DNA of 64,000 nucleotides from NCBI GenBank assembly GCA_900545165.1, contig UQYA01000001.1:1-64000 (forward strand), read 5' to 3'. The translations under genes were made by a program, and so were the position numbers. This document shows, piece after piece, positions 27,930 through 36,766 of this stretch. This DNA comes from an uncultured Collinsella sp. Lineage in GTDB: Bacteria; Actinomycetota; Coriobacteriia; Coriobacteriales; Coriobacteriaceae. The notes under the pieces were generated by a model. It saw only the letters and a list, made by a program, of their open reading frames with translations, did no database searches and was not told the origin of the DNA. How positions within the stretch are numbered: the first letter of the stretch is position 1; each line of letters begins with the position of its first letter.

Positions 27930-27950
27930 AACCCACAAACCTTATGGGTT
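27930..27950 (-). promoter_or_regulatory. Putative cysK promoter with overlapping operator
   Basis: On the minus strand TTGCCA is followed after 17 bases by CATAAG, a reasonable -35/-10 pair. AACCCA (27930-27935) and TGGGTT (27945-27950) form an inverted repeat over this -10, the likely site of the divergent Rrf2 protein. Confidence 0.45.
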
Positions 27951-28054
27951 GTTCATTTTGCTGTTGGCAAGCATAGTAGACAGTAAAGCCTAGTAACGCA
28001 ATAGGAAATAGAAGATTATTACGAGTCGATTAACCATCTTGACCGGAACGGGTA

Positions 28055-28082
28055 TTTTCAAAACCAATTTTTCGGCTAGAAT
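28055..28082 (+). promoter_or_regulatory. Putative promoter of the Rrf2 regulator gene
   Basis: TTTTCA (28055-28060) and TAGAAT (28077-28082) are separated by 16 bases, about 37 bases ahead of the start codon. GGTATTTTCAAAACC over the -35 is an imperfect palindrome that could allow autoregulation. Confidence 0.45.
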
Positions 28083-28118
28083 TTCTACGGACTAAATGAC
28101 CGAAAGGCAGCACTATAT

Positions 28119-28547
28119 ATGTTGGTTTCTACTAAGGGCAGATATGCCCTGCGCGTTATGGTCGATCTGGCCGAGCACCAGGCGGCCGGTCGCATCCCGC
28201 TCAAAGAGATCGCGGCGCGACAGGGGATTTCCGAGAAATATCTCGAGAACATCTTGGCTACGCTCGTACGTGCCAACATGCTCTCGGGTATGCGTGGCAA
28301 GGGCGGCGGCTACGTGCTCACGCGCCCGCCCGAGCAGTACACGGTGGGCGAGATCTTGCGTCTGACCGAGGGCAGCCTAGCACCGGTCGCATGCCTGGAC
28401 GGCGACTGCAAGGGCTGCTCACGCTCGGATGAGTGCCCCACGCTCGACGTGTGGAAGAACCTGGACAAGCTCATCAACGACTACCTCGACGGTGTGATAC
28501 TCGATCAACTTGTCGCTCCCAACCATGGCTACGACTACGTCATCTAA
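28119..28547 (+). CDS. Rrf2 family transcriptional regulator (IscR/CymR-like)
   Basis: Winged-helix repressor of 142 residues. The start MLVSTKGRYALRVMVDLAEH and the recognition region IPLKEIAARQGISEKYLENILATL are classic Rrf2. Unlike CymR it has four Cys in CLDGDCKGCSRSDECPTL (about residues 91-108), close to the IscR pattern that binds a 2Fe-2S cluster, so it may sense iron-sulfur or sulfide status. It is divergent from cysK, and palindromes lie over both promoters. AAAGG precedes ATG 28119 by about 12 bases. Target assignment is inference from position. Confidence 0.92.
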   Translation: MLVSTKGRYALRVMVDLAEHQAAGRIPLKEIAARQGISEKYLENILATLVRANMLSGMRGKGGGYVLTRPPEQYTVGEILRLTEGSLAPVACLDGDCKGCSRSDECPTLDVWKNLDKLINDYLDGVILDQLVAPNHGYDYVI

Positions 28548-28554
28548 CCCACAC

Positions 28555-28585
28555 CTGCCATTTGGGGACGGGGTAGAAATGGTAG
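28555..28585. repeat. Hairpin repeat with GGGACGGGG loop, copy 2
   Basis: CTGCCATTT (28555-28563) pairs with AAATGGTAG (28577-28585) with one G-T pair, around GGGGACGGGGTAG. The loop core is shared with 21608-21618 while the arms differ. Confidence 0.75.
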
Positions 28586-28616
28586 ATTCTCTCGCCCTTT
28601 GAGACTTGACAAATAA

Positions 28617-28653
28617 GAAGGCCGCCCATTTTTGCGATGGGCGGCCTTCGTTT
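28617..28653. terminator. Bidirectional terminator between the Rrf2 and holin-like genes
   Basis: GAAGGCCGCCCAT pairs with ATGGGCGGCCTTC (13 bp) and is followed by GTTTT on the plus strand and TTATTTG on the minus strand. It serves the two convergent genes. Confidence 0.88.
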
Positions 28654-28689
28654 TGGGCTGTTGAGACGGGCACGGCCGGAATGGCCGTT

Positions 28690-29055
28690 TTAGTCCTCGG
28701 CGATGCTGTCGAGGATGCTGCGCGTGATGGATACCAGGATACTGCCCATAAAGGCCGATCCAAAGCTGGCGATGGAGATGCCCGCGCCCAGCAGATTGAC
28801 CGACAGGTAGCTGGCCAGCTCGAGCATAAAGCTGTTGACTACGAGCTGAAAAACACCAAGCGTAATAATAGTGAGCGGCAGTGAGATGACGGTCAGGAAC
28901 GGCTTGACGAGCGAATCGACAATGTTCAGGAACAGTCCCACAAAGGCAAAGCAGACCCAGGTCTCGGCAAAGCCGAAGGGTTGGATACCGGGGACGAGGA
29001 ACGTGGCGATCGCGATGGCGATCGAGGTGAAGAGCCAGTTAAGCATAAAGCGCAT
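28690..29055 (-). CDS. Phage holin family 4 / YvlD-like membrane protein
   Basis: Small membrane protein of 121 residues with four hydrophobic segments (about 5-25, 33-52, 58-80 and 90-112). LVPGIQPFGF and VGLFLNIVDSLVKPFLTVISLPLTIITLG match the chromosomal family annotated as phage holin 4_2 or YvlD, which is common in bacteria without prophages. No phage genes are nearby, so lysis is unlikely; the true role is unknown. The start codon is ATG 29055 with AAAGGA just upstream on the minus strand. Confidence 0.87.
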   Translation of the reverse strand: MRFMLNWLFTSIAIAIATFLVPGIQPFGFAETWVCFAFVGLFLNIVDSLVKPFLTVISLPLTIITLGVFQLVVNSFMLELASYLSVNLLGAGISIASFGSAFMGSILVSITRSILDSIAED

Positions 29056-29379
29056 GGCGTGAATCCTTTCTTGCGCCGGGGTTGCTGGCGTCGCGTGAAG
29101 CGGCTTGCGGCGGCGACCTGGATGGTTGCGCGGGCGCGCCGCGGTGTTTGGGCGCCCATTGTCTCAAATATTCGTGGAGCTTACGTGCGCATATGGTTTC
29201 TAAACGGCGTTCGTCCTGAAAAACGCGCCGCTGGCAGAGAGTCTTGTCGCTTTAGTTTGGTGGTGTGCTACACTGCTACGGGCAAAAGCCACAGGCGTTG
29301 CCCTATTGCATAGAACGGGCGAACGATGCCCGATGTCAGTATCAACTTCGATGCCTTTTGGCGGGTTTGGCGGTGATCG
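29056..29379. other. Divergent gap between holin-like and YerC genes
   Basis: This stretch of 324 bases has no gene. TACACT at 29269-29274 with TTGTCG at 29244 (19-base spacing) could be a weak plus-strand promoter. A small hairpin CGGGC-N7-GCCCG lies at 29316-29332 in the YerC leader. Confidence 0.4.
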
Positions 29380-29679
29380 ATGAATATCGAGAACATGTTT
29401 GACAAGCCTGATGTCAAGCAGCTGGTCCACGCATTTAGCCTTTTGGACGACGAGAAGGATATCCAAGCGTTTTTGACCGATATCTGCACGCCGCGCGAGA
29501 TTTGCGACCTTTCTCAGCGTTTGCAGGTTGCGCGCTATTTGGACGAGGGCGAGCCTTATGTTGAGGTTCAGGCCCGTACCGGCGCTTCGTCCACCACGGT
29601 GAGCCGCGTTTCAAAGGCGCTGAACGGTGAGTACGGTGGCTACCGCAAGATTCTCATTAAGTTGGAGGATGGCGAGTAG
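29380..29679 (+). CDS. YerC/YecD family TrpR-related DNA-binding protein
   Basis: Protein of 99 residues with a Trp-repressor-like fold. TPREICDLSQRLQVARYLDEGEPYVEV is the first part of the TrpR-type domain and RTGASSTTVSRVSKALN is its helix-turn-helix (about residues 65-85). Members of this family are short, lack the tryptophan pocket of TrpR and have no well-established regulon. It is the only gene on its transcript, with a terminator 25 bases after the stop. Confidence 0.9.
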   Translation: MNIENMFDKPDVKQLVHAFSLLDDEKDIQAFLTDICTPREICDLSQRLQVARYLDEGEPYVEVQARTGASSTTVSRVSKALNGEYGGYRKILIKLEDGE

Positions 29680-29703
29680 GCCGGCGACAAAAACGAATTG
29701 TGC

Positions 29704-29730
29704 AAAACCGCTCCTCCGGGGGCGGTTTTT
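29704..29730 (+). terminator. Rho-independent terminator after the YerC gene
   Basis: AAAACCGC pairs with GCGGTTTT around a GC-rich loop and ends in TTTTT. Confidence 0.88.
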
Positions 29731-29863
29731 ATATGCCCGCAATCGGCTGGTTCGTTGGGGTCAGGTTGCTTTGTACCAAAAGATGGAGCTGTGGTGGCAA
29801 TGTGTCCGCGTGGGCGGGTAGGATGGATGCATTGATTATTGCGAACAGTTTGAGCGGAGGACC

Positions 29864-32800
29864 ATGCCTGTTCGAATCTATACCACCAATGCCGGCACGG
29901 ATTTGAGCGATGCCGAGTCGGCGCTGCTTGCCGACCTTATTGTCCGCCACGGGCGTGCCGTGTTGCTGGCACCTACGTTTGCCGAGCTCGACCTGTGCCG
30001 TCATGATGCGGCGGAAGCCGGCGTTTCGCTGGGTATCGACTACAAGACGTCTACATCGTGGCTTCGCTCGCTTTGGGAGCTTTTGGGCGACGGGCGCGGT
30101 TTCGTCGACAACCTGCAGCGCCAGATGCTGTTCTCGGACATGGTCACGCGTCTCGACGATGCCGACCTGCAGCCGCTTTCGCGCAGCCAGGGCACAGTGC
30201 GCATGCTCGCGCGCATGGCCCGCGACGTGTTGCCGGGCGTTGCGGGGACGGGTGCCGAACGATGCGGTGGCAACAATTGCCAGCCTGAGCCAAAAAGCGA
30301 TGCCGAGGCTCGTGTGTTCGAGCTTTTGCGCGTCTACGCGGGCGGTTTGGACCGTCGAGATATGGTTGAGCCCTGCGAGGCAGCTGACATTATGACCAGT
30401 GTCCTGGCCGATAGCCTGCCGGCGTGCACTCGCGCCGTATGCGTGCGCGGTATCACGTCGTTTACGCACGGTCTGCTCGAGCTGCTGTCTGCCGTGGCGA
30501 ACAATGGGGGAGAGGTCGTCGTGCTGCTTGCCCGCGAGCAGGCGGCGATGCGCGAGGAGCTTGCCACGGCATTTGATGCCCGCGATGTGTTGTTTGAGAT
30601 CGCGCCGCTAGGGGAGGGTGTCGGCGCGTCTGATGCCGCTTACGGGACCGCCGCTCAGCCTGCCTTTATTGAGGTCGCTGGCCCCCATGCCCGTGCTCAT
30701 GCTTATGCGGACGCAATTGATGATCTGGTAAAAACGTGCCGGGGTTCCGAGGTCGACGGCGCTTCTGCCGACCCCGTGCGCGTGCTCGTCGTTTCTGCCC
30801 GGGCACCCCAGCTGTTCGGCGAGCTCGCCGCCCGTTTGGCGGCGCGTCACATTGCGGCCGAGACGACTGAGTTCACGGCGTTTTCCCAGTCCATCGCGGG
30901 CAGGCAGTTTACGGCGCTCGCCAACCTGATCGAGCGTATGAAAGCCGCCGACGAGGGCACCGCTTCCAAGACTGAGTGGTGGCCCGCGCCGGAGCTTACC
31001 GACTGGATCTACAGTCCGCTTTCGGGCGCTGATGCCGTCAATGCCCGTACCTTCGATAAGAATATGCGTCTCTCGCGCAGCAAGACTACCGCGGGCGTCA
31101 AGAGCCTGCTGCAGAGCGTTCAGGGCCAGGTGAGGGGCGCGCGCAAGGCGACGAGCGACGATAACTGGTTTAAGAACGTACCGTGTGTGGTCTCGGACGT
31201 GTTCCAGGCGCTGTGGCGTGACAAGCCCGTGACGGCGCTTAAGGCCATGCTTGCCGTTGCCGAGGCGTTGCCCGATCGCGCTCTAGGCGGCCTTGACGGC
31301 CAGGCCCGTCGCCAGGCAGAGACGGCTTTGCTGCGCCATGCCATCGACATCCTTATGAACGATGCTCGCGCGCTCGACGTGTCGCAGGCCGCGACCGTGC
31401 CGGTTCTCGACGGCGTTCGAACCAAGGTGGACAAGCGCAGTACCGCCTACGATTACGAGACCTATGAGGTCGATCGCACACCACGAGCACAAGTGCGCTT
31501 CGCGTCGCTTGCCGATGCGTCGGTTCTTCGCCCTGGCAGCTACGATGCCGTGCTGTTTGCCGATGTCGACCTGGACAGCTATCCGCTTTCGCACGAAGAG
31601 GGCCCGCTTGCCACGTTGACAGCCGAGCTGCGCCGCGACGGCGTGTCTTTGGAGCCCGCTGCCCTGCTGCGCGTGCGCTTTGGCCGTGCGATGCAGGCGG
31701 CGAGCGGTCCGGTCGCGCTCGCCCGTGTGACGCACGATCGCCAGGCACGCGAGTGCTACCCGGCAGCCGTATGGACCGAGCTGTGGGCACATGCCGAGGC
31801 CGCTGGCGCTGCCAAGCCCATGCGCGTGGGCGAGGGCGATATCATCGCCGACTTTGATCCCGCGGCAGGTGAAGGCCTCAAGCGCGAGCGCGTGACCTGT
31901 GAAGCCCCTCAGCATCTGAGTGCCGAGGCCGTGCCGTATTTGGTCCTGCGCCGTCGCGATGGCGAGGGTGAGGACGCGCCGCTCGTGCCGCGTCTGACGT
32001 CCGCCTCGCAGATCGAGGCCTATTCTACCTGCCCACTGTGCTGGTTCGTGTCGTATCGCGTCAAGCCCCAGTCGATCGACGCGGGCTTTGGCAACATGGA
32101 GAAGGGCAACTTTGTCCACGACGTGCTGGAGCATCTGCATGCCCGTCTGCCCCAAGAGGGCATGGAGCGCGTGACGCCCGAGAATCTGCCGCGTGCACAG
32201 GAGCTGCTGCACGAGGTCTTTGACGAGACGTTGGCCGAGCACGCCGGCAAGCGCGGCACGGAGGGCCCGCTGGTGCCGCTCTCTGCGGTGGAGGAACGCC
32301 AGGTGGCCGAGATCTTGCCGCAGCTGGAGGGTGTGCTTGCCTACGAGTCCGAGGCACTTGCCCCCTTTGCCCCGCGCTACCTGGAGTTCGCCTTCAACGA
32401 GCTCAAGGTCGAGTATGCCGGTTGGCCGCTTGGCGGGCGCATCGACCGCGTGGACGTGGACGCCGAGAATCGTGCCGTGGTGATCGACTACAAGCATCGC
32501 ACGGGCGTTGAGGAGTTTAAGCTCGCCGACCCCACGGTGCGTGACGAGGAATCGGGCACGGCGCCCATCGACGATCCGCGCTGGTTGCCACCACATACCC
32601 AGACGCTCATCTACGCCCAGGCCATGCGCCGAGCGCTGGATTTGGACACCCGCGCGGCGCTCTACTTTTCGACCAAGGGCGGCAAACCGGCGTTGCGAGG
32701 CGCAGCGAGTGCCGAGCTGCTCGAGGAGGAGCGTGGTGACGGTCGCATCCCGGGCCTTAAGAAAGGTTTCCCCGGCGAGGGTGGCAGCATGGACTTCGAC

Positions 32801-32953
32801 GCCCTGCTCGATCGCGTGGAGACCGGCATCGCCGAGCGTCTGCGCGAGCTCGAGGCGGGCAACGTTGCCGCCGTCGACCCGACGTCGGCTCAGGCCGCGC
32901 ATGCGCGCTGCTCGTATAACCACGAAGGAACGTTTGTAAGGAGGGACGTGTAG
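29864..32953 (+). CDS. addB: AddB-like subunit of the AddAB helicase-nuclease
   Basis: Large subunit of 1029 residues of the double-strand-break repair complex that processes DNA ends for RecA. The C-terminus has a RecB-type nuclease: SASQIEAYSTCPLCWFVSY (about residue 710), the GGRIDRVDVD and VIDYKHRTG catalytic region (about 865-880), and Cys residues before and after it (CPLC, ARCSYNHEG) that would hold the AddB 4Fe-4S cluster. The N-terminus (LLAPTFAEL) lacks the GxGKT loop that Bacillus AddB keeps, so ATP binding here is doubtful. GGAGG precedes ATG 29864. addA starts three bases after the stop. Assignment rests on the domain plan and the neighbour. Confidence 0.87.
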   Translation: MPVRIYTTNAGTDLSDAESALLADLIVRHGRAVLLAPTFAELDLCRHDAAEAGVSLGIDYKTSTSWLRSLWELLGDGRGFVDNLQRQMLFSDMVTRLDDADLQPLSRSQGTVRMLARMARDVLPGVAGTGAERCGGNNCQPEPKSDAEARVFELLRVYAGGLDRRDMVEPCEAADIMTSVLADSLPACTRAVCVRGITSFTHGLLELLSAVANNGGEVVVLLAREQAAMREELATAFDARDVLFEIAPLGEGVGASDAAYGTAAQPAFIEVAGPHARAHAYADAIDDLVKTCRGSEVDGASADPVRVLVVSARAPQLFGELAARLAARHIAAETTEFTAFSQSIAGRQFTALANLIERMKAADEGTASKTEWWPAPELTDWIYSPLSGADAVNARTFDKNMRLSRSKTTAGVKSLLQSVQGQVRGARKATSDDNWFKNVPCVVSDVFQALWRDKPVTALKAMLAVAEALPDRALGGLDGQARRQAETALLRHAIDILMNDARALDVSQAATVPVLDGVRTKVDKRSTAYDYETYEVDRTPRAQVRFASLADASVLRPGSYDAVLFADVDLDSYPLSHEEGPLATLTAELRRDGVSLEPAALLRVRFGRAMQAASGPVALARVTHDRQARECYPAAVWTELWAHAEAAGAAKPMRVGEGDIIADFDPAAGEGLKRERVTCEAPQHLSAEAVPYLVLRRRDGEGEDAPLVPRLTSASQIEAYSTCPLCWFVSYRVKPQSIDAGFGNMEKGNFVHDVLEHLHARLPQEGMERVTPENLPRAQELLHEVFDETLAEHAGKRGTEGPLVPLSAVEERQVAEILPQLEGVLAYESEALAPFAPRYLEFAFNELKVEYAGWPLGGRIDRVDVDAENRAVVIDYKHRTGVEEFKLADPTVRDEESGTAPIDDPRWLPPHTQTLIYAQAMRRALDLDTRAALYFSTKGGKPALRGAASAELLEEERGDGRIPGLKKGFPGEGGSMDFDALLDRVETGIAERLRELEAGNVAAVDPTSAQAAHARCSYNHEGTFVRRDV

Positions 32954-32956
32954 ACC

Positions 32957-35900
32957 ATGGATCTTTCGACTTTGATGCCGCAACAGCTGCAGATCGTCAA
33001 AACGCTCGATCGTCCGCTGTTTGTCTCGGCGGGCGCCGGTTCGGGCAAGACCTTTACCCTCACGCGCCGCATCGTCTACGCACTCTCTCCCGAATCCGGT
33101 CCGTTCGTTGAGCATCTGGACCAGGTGCTCGCTATTACCTTTACCAAAGATGCCGCGGCCGAGATTCGTGACCGCGTGCGCCGCGCGCTCATCGACGAGG
33201 GCATGGACGAGGAAGCACTGACCGTCGACGACGCGTGGATCTCGACCATTCACGGCATGTGCTCGCGTATCCTGCGCGCGCACGCGCTGGAGCTGGGCAT
33301 CGATCCCGAGTTCACAGTGCTCACCGATACCGACGAGCTCATGGATCAGGCTGTCGAGCATGTGCTGGGTCGCGCAACGGCGCCCGATGCCGCCCCCGAG
33401 CTCGCGGCATCGCTCAAGGCCCTCTACGCCTGGTATCCCATGGCGGGCGAGGGCGGTTCCTTTGGCGCCGGTACGACCATCAAGGGTCTGGTGCGCGACC
33501 TGCTGGAGCTGTCGAGTCAGTTGCCGGGCGGTATGGACGACGTGCGCGTGGCGCGCGGCCAGGCCGATACCTCTGCACTCGCCGATGCCTATCGCGCGGC
33601 GCTGGGCGCAAGCAAGGCCGCGACCGAGAAGGCGCAGGTGGCGCTCGATGCCATCGACGCGTTCGAGGCGAGCGGCAAGACCATGGTCGATGCGGCGCGA
33701 CTCATGATGTCGTGCACCATGCCGCGCGCGAGCAAGGCATTCCCCAAGGAGCAGGTCGAGCTGCTCAAGGCCGAGGCCGCCGATGCGTTTATCAATATCG
33801 TGCTTGCCTGCGGTGGCCCGGCGCTCGATGCGCTGGTGGGTCTGGCCCGTTCCGTCGAGGCCGAGTATCGCGCATTGAAGGCTGCCCAGTCCGCCCTCGA
33901 TAATAACGACCTGCTGCGTATGGCCTACGAGGCCCTGCGCGATTACCCTGCCATCCGTGCTGCGTACGAGGGCCGCTTTAAGATGGTCATGATCGACGAG
34001 TTCCAGGACACCGACCAGATGCAGGTCGATTTGATTCGCTATCTGACGGGCGCGGGGGAGCGCGCGTTGTGCACCGTGGGCGATGCGCAGCAGTCGATCT
34101 ACCGCTTCCGTGGCGCCGAGGTCGAGGTGTTCCGTCGTCAGGAGCGCAAGGTGGGCTCGTCTGCCGCGCCCGAGGCGACTGCCGTGGCCGATGCCCCTGC
34201 CGGCGAGCTCGTCAAACTCGTGCGCAACTTCCGCAGCCATGACGAGGTGCTGCGTTACGTGGCACGCGTCTTCGACGGCGATGACGGCGGCCTGATGCAG
34301 GGCTTTTTGGATCTTGAGGCGAGCGACGGCCGCAAGGACACGCTGGTGGCAGACGCTTCGCGTCGCCAGGCCCTCTTTGTTGCCGGCGGCAGTACGCAGG
34401 AGCGCACGCAGGCCAAGGCCCGCGCGATCGCCGAGCGATTCCGCGCGCTTGCCGATGCCGGCCAGCCCCAGGGCGGCATGGTACTGCTACTGGGCCGCAT
34501 GACCAACGCCGACGTCTACGCCCAGGCCTTCCGCGATCAGGGGCTCGACTGCGTGATCGCAGGCGGCTCGGTCTTTGCCCAGGCAGCCGAGGTGCAGACG
34601 GTGCGTGCCCTGGTCTGCGCGCTCGCCAATCCGGCCGATACGGCGCAGGGCCTTATGCCACTGCTCGCCTCGCCGATGTTTGCGCTCGGTGCCCAGGAGT
34701 TCCTGGCGCTGGCGACCAAGCTCGATAGCGAGACAGGGGAGACCTCGCGCCGGAATATCGACATGGGCATCATGAGCGATTTCGACGTGCCGGGTTTGCA
34801 AGACTTGCCGCTTGTGACGCGCGCCCGCGAGGTGCTGCGGTATGCGCTTCGTCGCGTGGGCCGCGATTCGTTCGCCGCCATCGCGCGCGACGTGGTCAAC
34901 GCCTCCGGCTGGTTTGTGCGTCTGGGACAGCGTGGTCCCGAGGGCAAGGCCATTGCCGCCAACGTGCTCAAGGCGCTCGACGCCGTGGCTGAGGCTGAGG
35001 CCGAGTTCGGCAACTCGCCGCGTTCCATCGCGCTTGCCTTCGACCGCTTCTTGGCGGGCAAGGAAGCCCCGGGTGCCCTCAACGAGGAAGGCGACGGCGC
35101 GGTGCGCATCATGACGGTGCATGCCTCCAAGGGTCTGGAATATCCGGTCGTGGCGGTCGCCGAGTGCTTTGGCGTGCGTAAGTCCTCGGGTGCGGCACAG
35201 ATGGGTCGCGTCGAGGGCGGAGCGCAGGTCGTGGCACTGCCAGCTCGTTTTGATGGCGTTAAGCTTGCCGATGGGACCTTTGTGAAGGGCGATGACGTCA
35301 AAAAGCAGTTTGAGCATGCGTTTAAGGGCAAGGGCACGTCGCTGTGGCTGCCGCCGGAGCTCATGGAGGACGTCTGTGCGACGGGTTCTCCCGCCGAGGC
35401 ATTTGCTCGCCTGCGCAACGACGACCTGCAGCTTTCGCTCGAGGAGCGGGCTCGTCTGCTCTATGTCGCCATGACGCGAGCGCGTGAGCTGGTCATTCTG
35501 GCGATGGATGCCGGCGTGAGCCGCGGCAAGGTGACGGCGCCGACCTTTGATGTCGAGACCGATCTGACCTACGATGTGCTGCGCCGTATTTTGCCGACCG
35601 ATGCTCTGGATATGCCGCAGCTCGATGCCGACCGCTTGGTGTTCGACAACTCCCAGCTGGGCGACTACGAGCTCATTTCGCTCGCGGGCTTTACCTTTGG
35701 CGAGCAGACGTTTGAGGCCAACGCTTCGCTGGATGCCGAGGGCAGGCTTGTTCGTGGCGATGCCGATACGGATGCTGCCGACGATTCGGCCAGTACAATC
35801 GTCCCCGGTCCTGTCGACCCCAAGCCCGATTCGTTCGAGCTTGTGTATCCCCAGGCAGTGGGCGTGCGCATGGGCATCTGTCCGTATCCGATGCGTGACT

Positions 35901-36589
35901 CGTATAGCTACTCGTCAATCGCCGCGGCACTCCATGCCGAGACGGAAGACCGTGCCGCCGAGGCTCGTGTTCCCATGGACGAGACCGGCGATGATGCGGA
36001 GTCGGATGGTTCCGAGATGACGGACGCAGACGTGGCCGCTGTCGAGTCCGCCGGCAATCCCATGGCGCTGGGCTCGGCCTTCCACGCCGCCTGCCAGTGG
36101 CTCATCGAGATGGGTGCCGATGCGCTGCCCGCTGAGCGTGCCGACGCCCTGGCTCGCCTGTGGCACCTGACGCCAGAACAGCGCGAGCGCTTCGATGTCG
36201 CTCTGGAGCGCTGGCTCAAGTCGTCGGTTCGTGCCGAGCTGTTCGCGTGGCCGTGCGTTCGCGCCGAGGTGCCGTTCTTCTCGCTGGGCTGCGAGGACGA
36301 GGACATCGCCCGCTACGGTGCATATGCCGAAGGCGCCATCGACGCTTTGGCGACCGACCCGGCCGATCCGTCACGCGCACTGGTCATCGATTACAAGACG
36401 GGTGGCACGCCGGATGAGACGCCGGACCAGCTGCTCGAGAAGCACGCCCTGCAGGCGCGCGTCTACGCCGACGTGTTGCACAAGGCGGGCTTTGAGACGG
36501 TGACGGTCAAGTTCGTTCGCGTGGAGCAGGCGAATCCAGCCATCTTCGTCGAACCCGCCGAGCCTCAGGTGGTCACCTACAACCTCTAG
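32957..36589 (+). CDS. addA: AddA-like helicase-nuclease subunit (UvrD/RecB type)
   Basis: Superfamily 1A helicase with nuclease, 1210 residues, partner of the preceding AddB. SAGAGSGKTFTLTRRI is Walker A (about residue 23), ITFTKDAAAEIRDRV is motif Ia, MVMIDEFQDTDQMQ is motif II (about 343), GDAQQSIYRFRGA is motif III, VHASKGLEYPVV is motif V and LLYVAMTRARE is motif VI. The C-terminal nuclease has GSAFHAACQW and the catalytic VIDYKTGG. ATG 32957 is three bases behind addB with AAGGAGGGAC ahead. The two genes form one operon ending in a palindromic repeat. Confidence 0.93.
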   Translation: MDLSTLMPQQLQIVKTLDRPLFVSAGAGSGKTFTLTRRIVYALSPESGPFVEHLDQVLAITFTKDAAAEIRDRVRRALIDEGMDEEALTVDDAWISTIHGMCSRILRAHALELGIDPEFTVLTDTDELMDQAVEHVLGRATAPDAAPELAASLKALYAWYPMAGEGGSFGAGTTIKGLVRDLLELSSQLPGGMDDVRVARGQADTSALADAYRAALGASKAATEKAQVALDAIDAFEASGKTMVDAARLMMSCTMPRASKAFPKEQVELLKAEAADAFINIVLACGGPALDALVGLARSVEAEYRALKAAQSALDNNDLLRMAYEALRDYPAIRAAYEGRFKMVMIDEFQDTDQMQVDLIRYLTGAGERALCTVGDAQQSIYRFRGAEVEVFRRQERKVGSSAAPEATAVADAPAGELVKLVRNFRSHDEVLRYVARVFDGDDGGLMQGFLDLEASDGRKDTLVADASRRQALFVAGGSTQERTQAKARAIAERFRALADAGQPQGGMVLLLGRMTNADVYAQAFRDQGLDCVIAGGSVFAQAAEVQTVRALVCALANPADTAQGLMPLLASPMFALGAQEFLALATKLDSETGETSRRNIDMGIMSDFDVPGLQDLPLVTRAREVLRYALRRVGRDSFAAIARDVVNASGWFVRLGQRGPEGKAIAANVLKALDAVAEAEAEFGNSPRSIALAFDRFLAGKEAPGALNEEGDGAVRIMTVHASKGLEYPVVAVAECFGVRKSSGAAQMGRVEGGAQVVALPARFDGVKLADGTFVKGDDVKKQFEHAFKGKGTSLWLPPELMEDVCATGSPAEAFARLRNDDLQLSLEERARLLYVAMTRARELVILAMDAGVSRGKVTAPTFDVETDLTYDVLRRILPTDALDMPQLDADRLVFDNSQLGDYELISLAGFTFGEQTFEANASLDAEGRLVRGDADTDAADDSASTIVPGPVDPKPDSFELVYPQAVGVRMGICPYPMRDSYSYSSIAAALHAETEDRAAEARVPMDETGDDAESDGSEMTDADVAAVESAGNPMALGSAFHAACQWLIEMGADALPAERADALARLWHLTPEQRERFDVALERWLKSSVRAELFAWPCVRAEVPFFSLGCEDEDIARYGAYAEGAIDALATDPADPSRALVIDYKTGGTPDETPDQLLEKHALQARVYADVLHKAGFETVTVKFVRVEQANPAIFVEPAEPQVVTYNL

Positions 36590-36601
36590 TCCTCAGATAA
36601 C

Positions 36602-36664
36602 TTGCGGTGGAATAGTTCCTGTATTGCGGCCCAGGTGGCCCAAGCGGGAACTATTTCACCGCAA
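36602..36664. repeat. Palindromic repeat after addA
   Basis: TTGCGGTGGAATAGTTCC (36602-36619) pairs with 36647-36664 with one G-T pair. The outer 14 bases match the palindrome at 25564-25626, while the inner arm and loop differ. Confidence 0.8.
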
Positions 36665-36766
36665 CTGCAAGAGGAGCCGTGTGGGTTTGGCTAGGTTCGG
36701 GTGCCGTCCGTGCCGTGCGGTAGAATCGTAACCCTAAGATCACGAACCCGCATCGGAGCTCATTAC

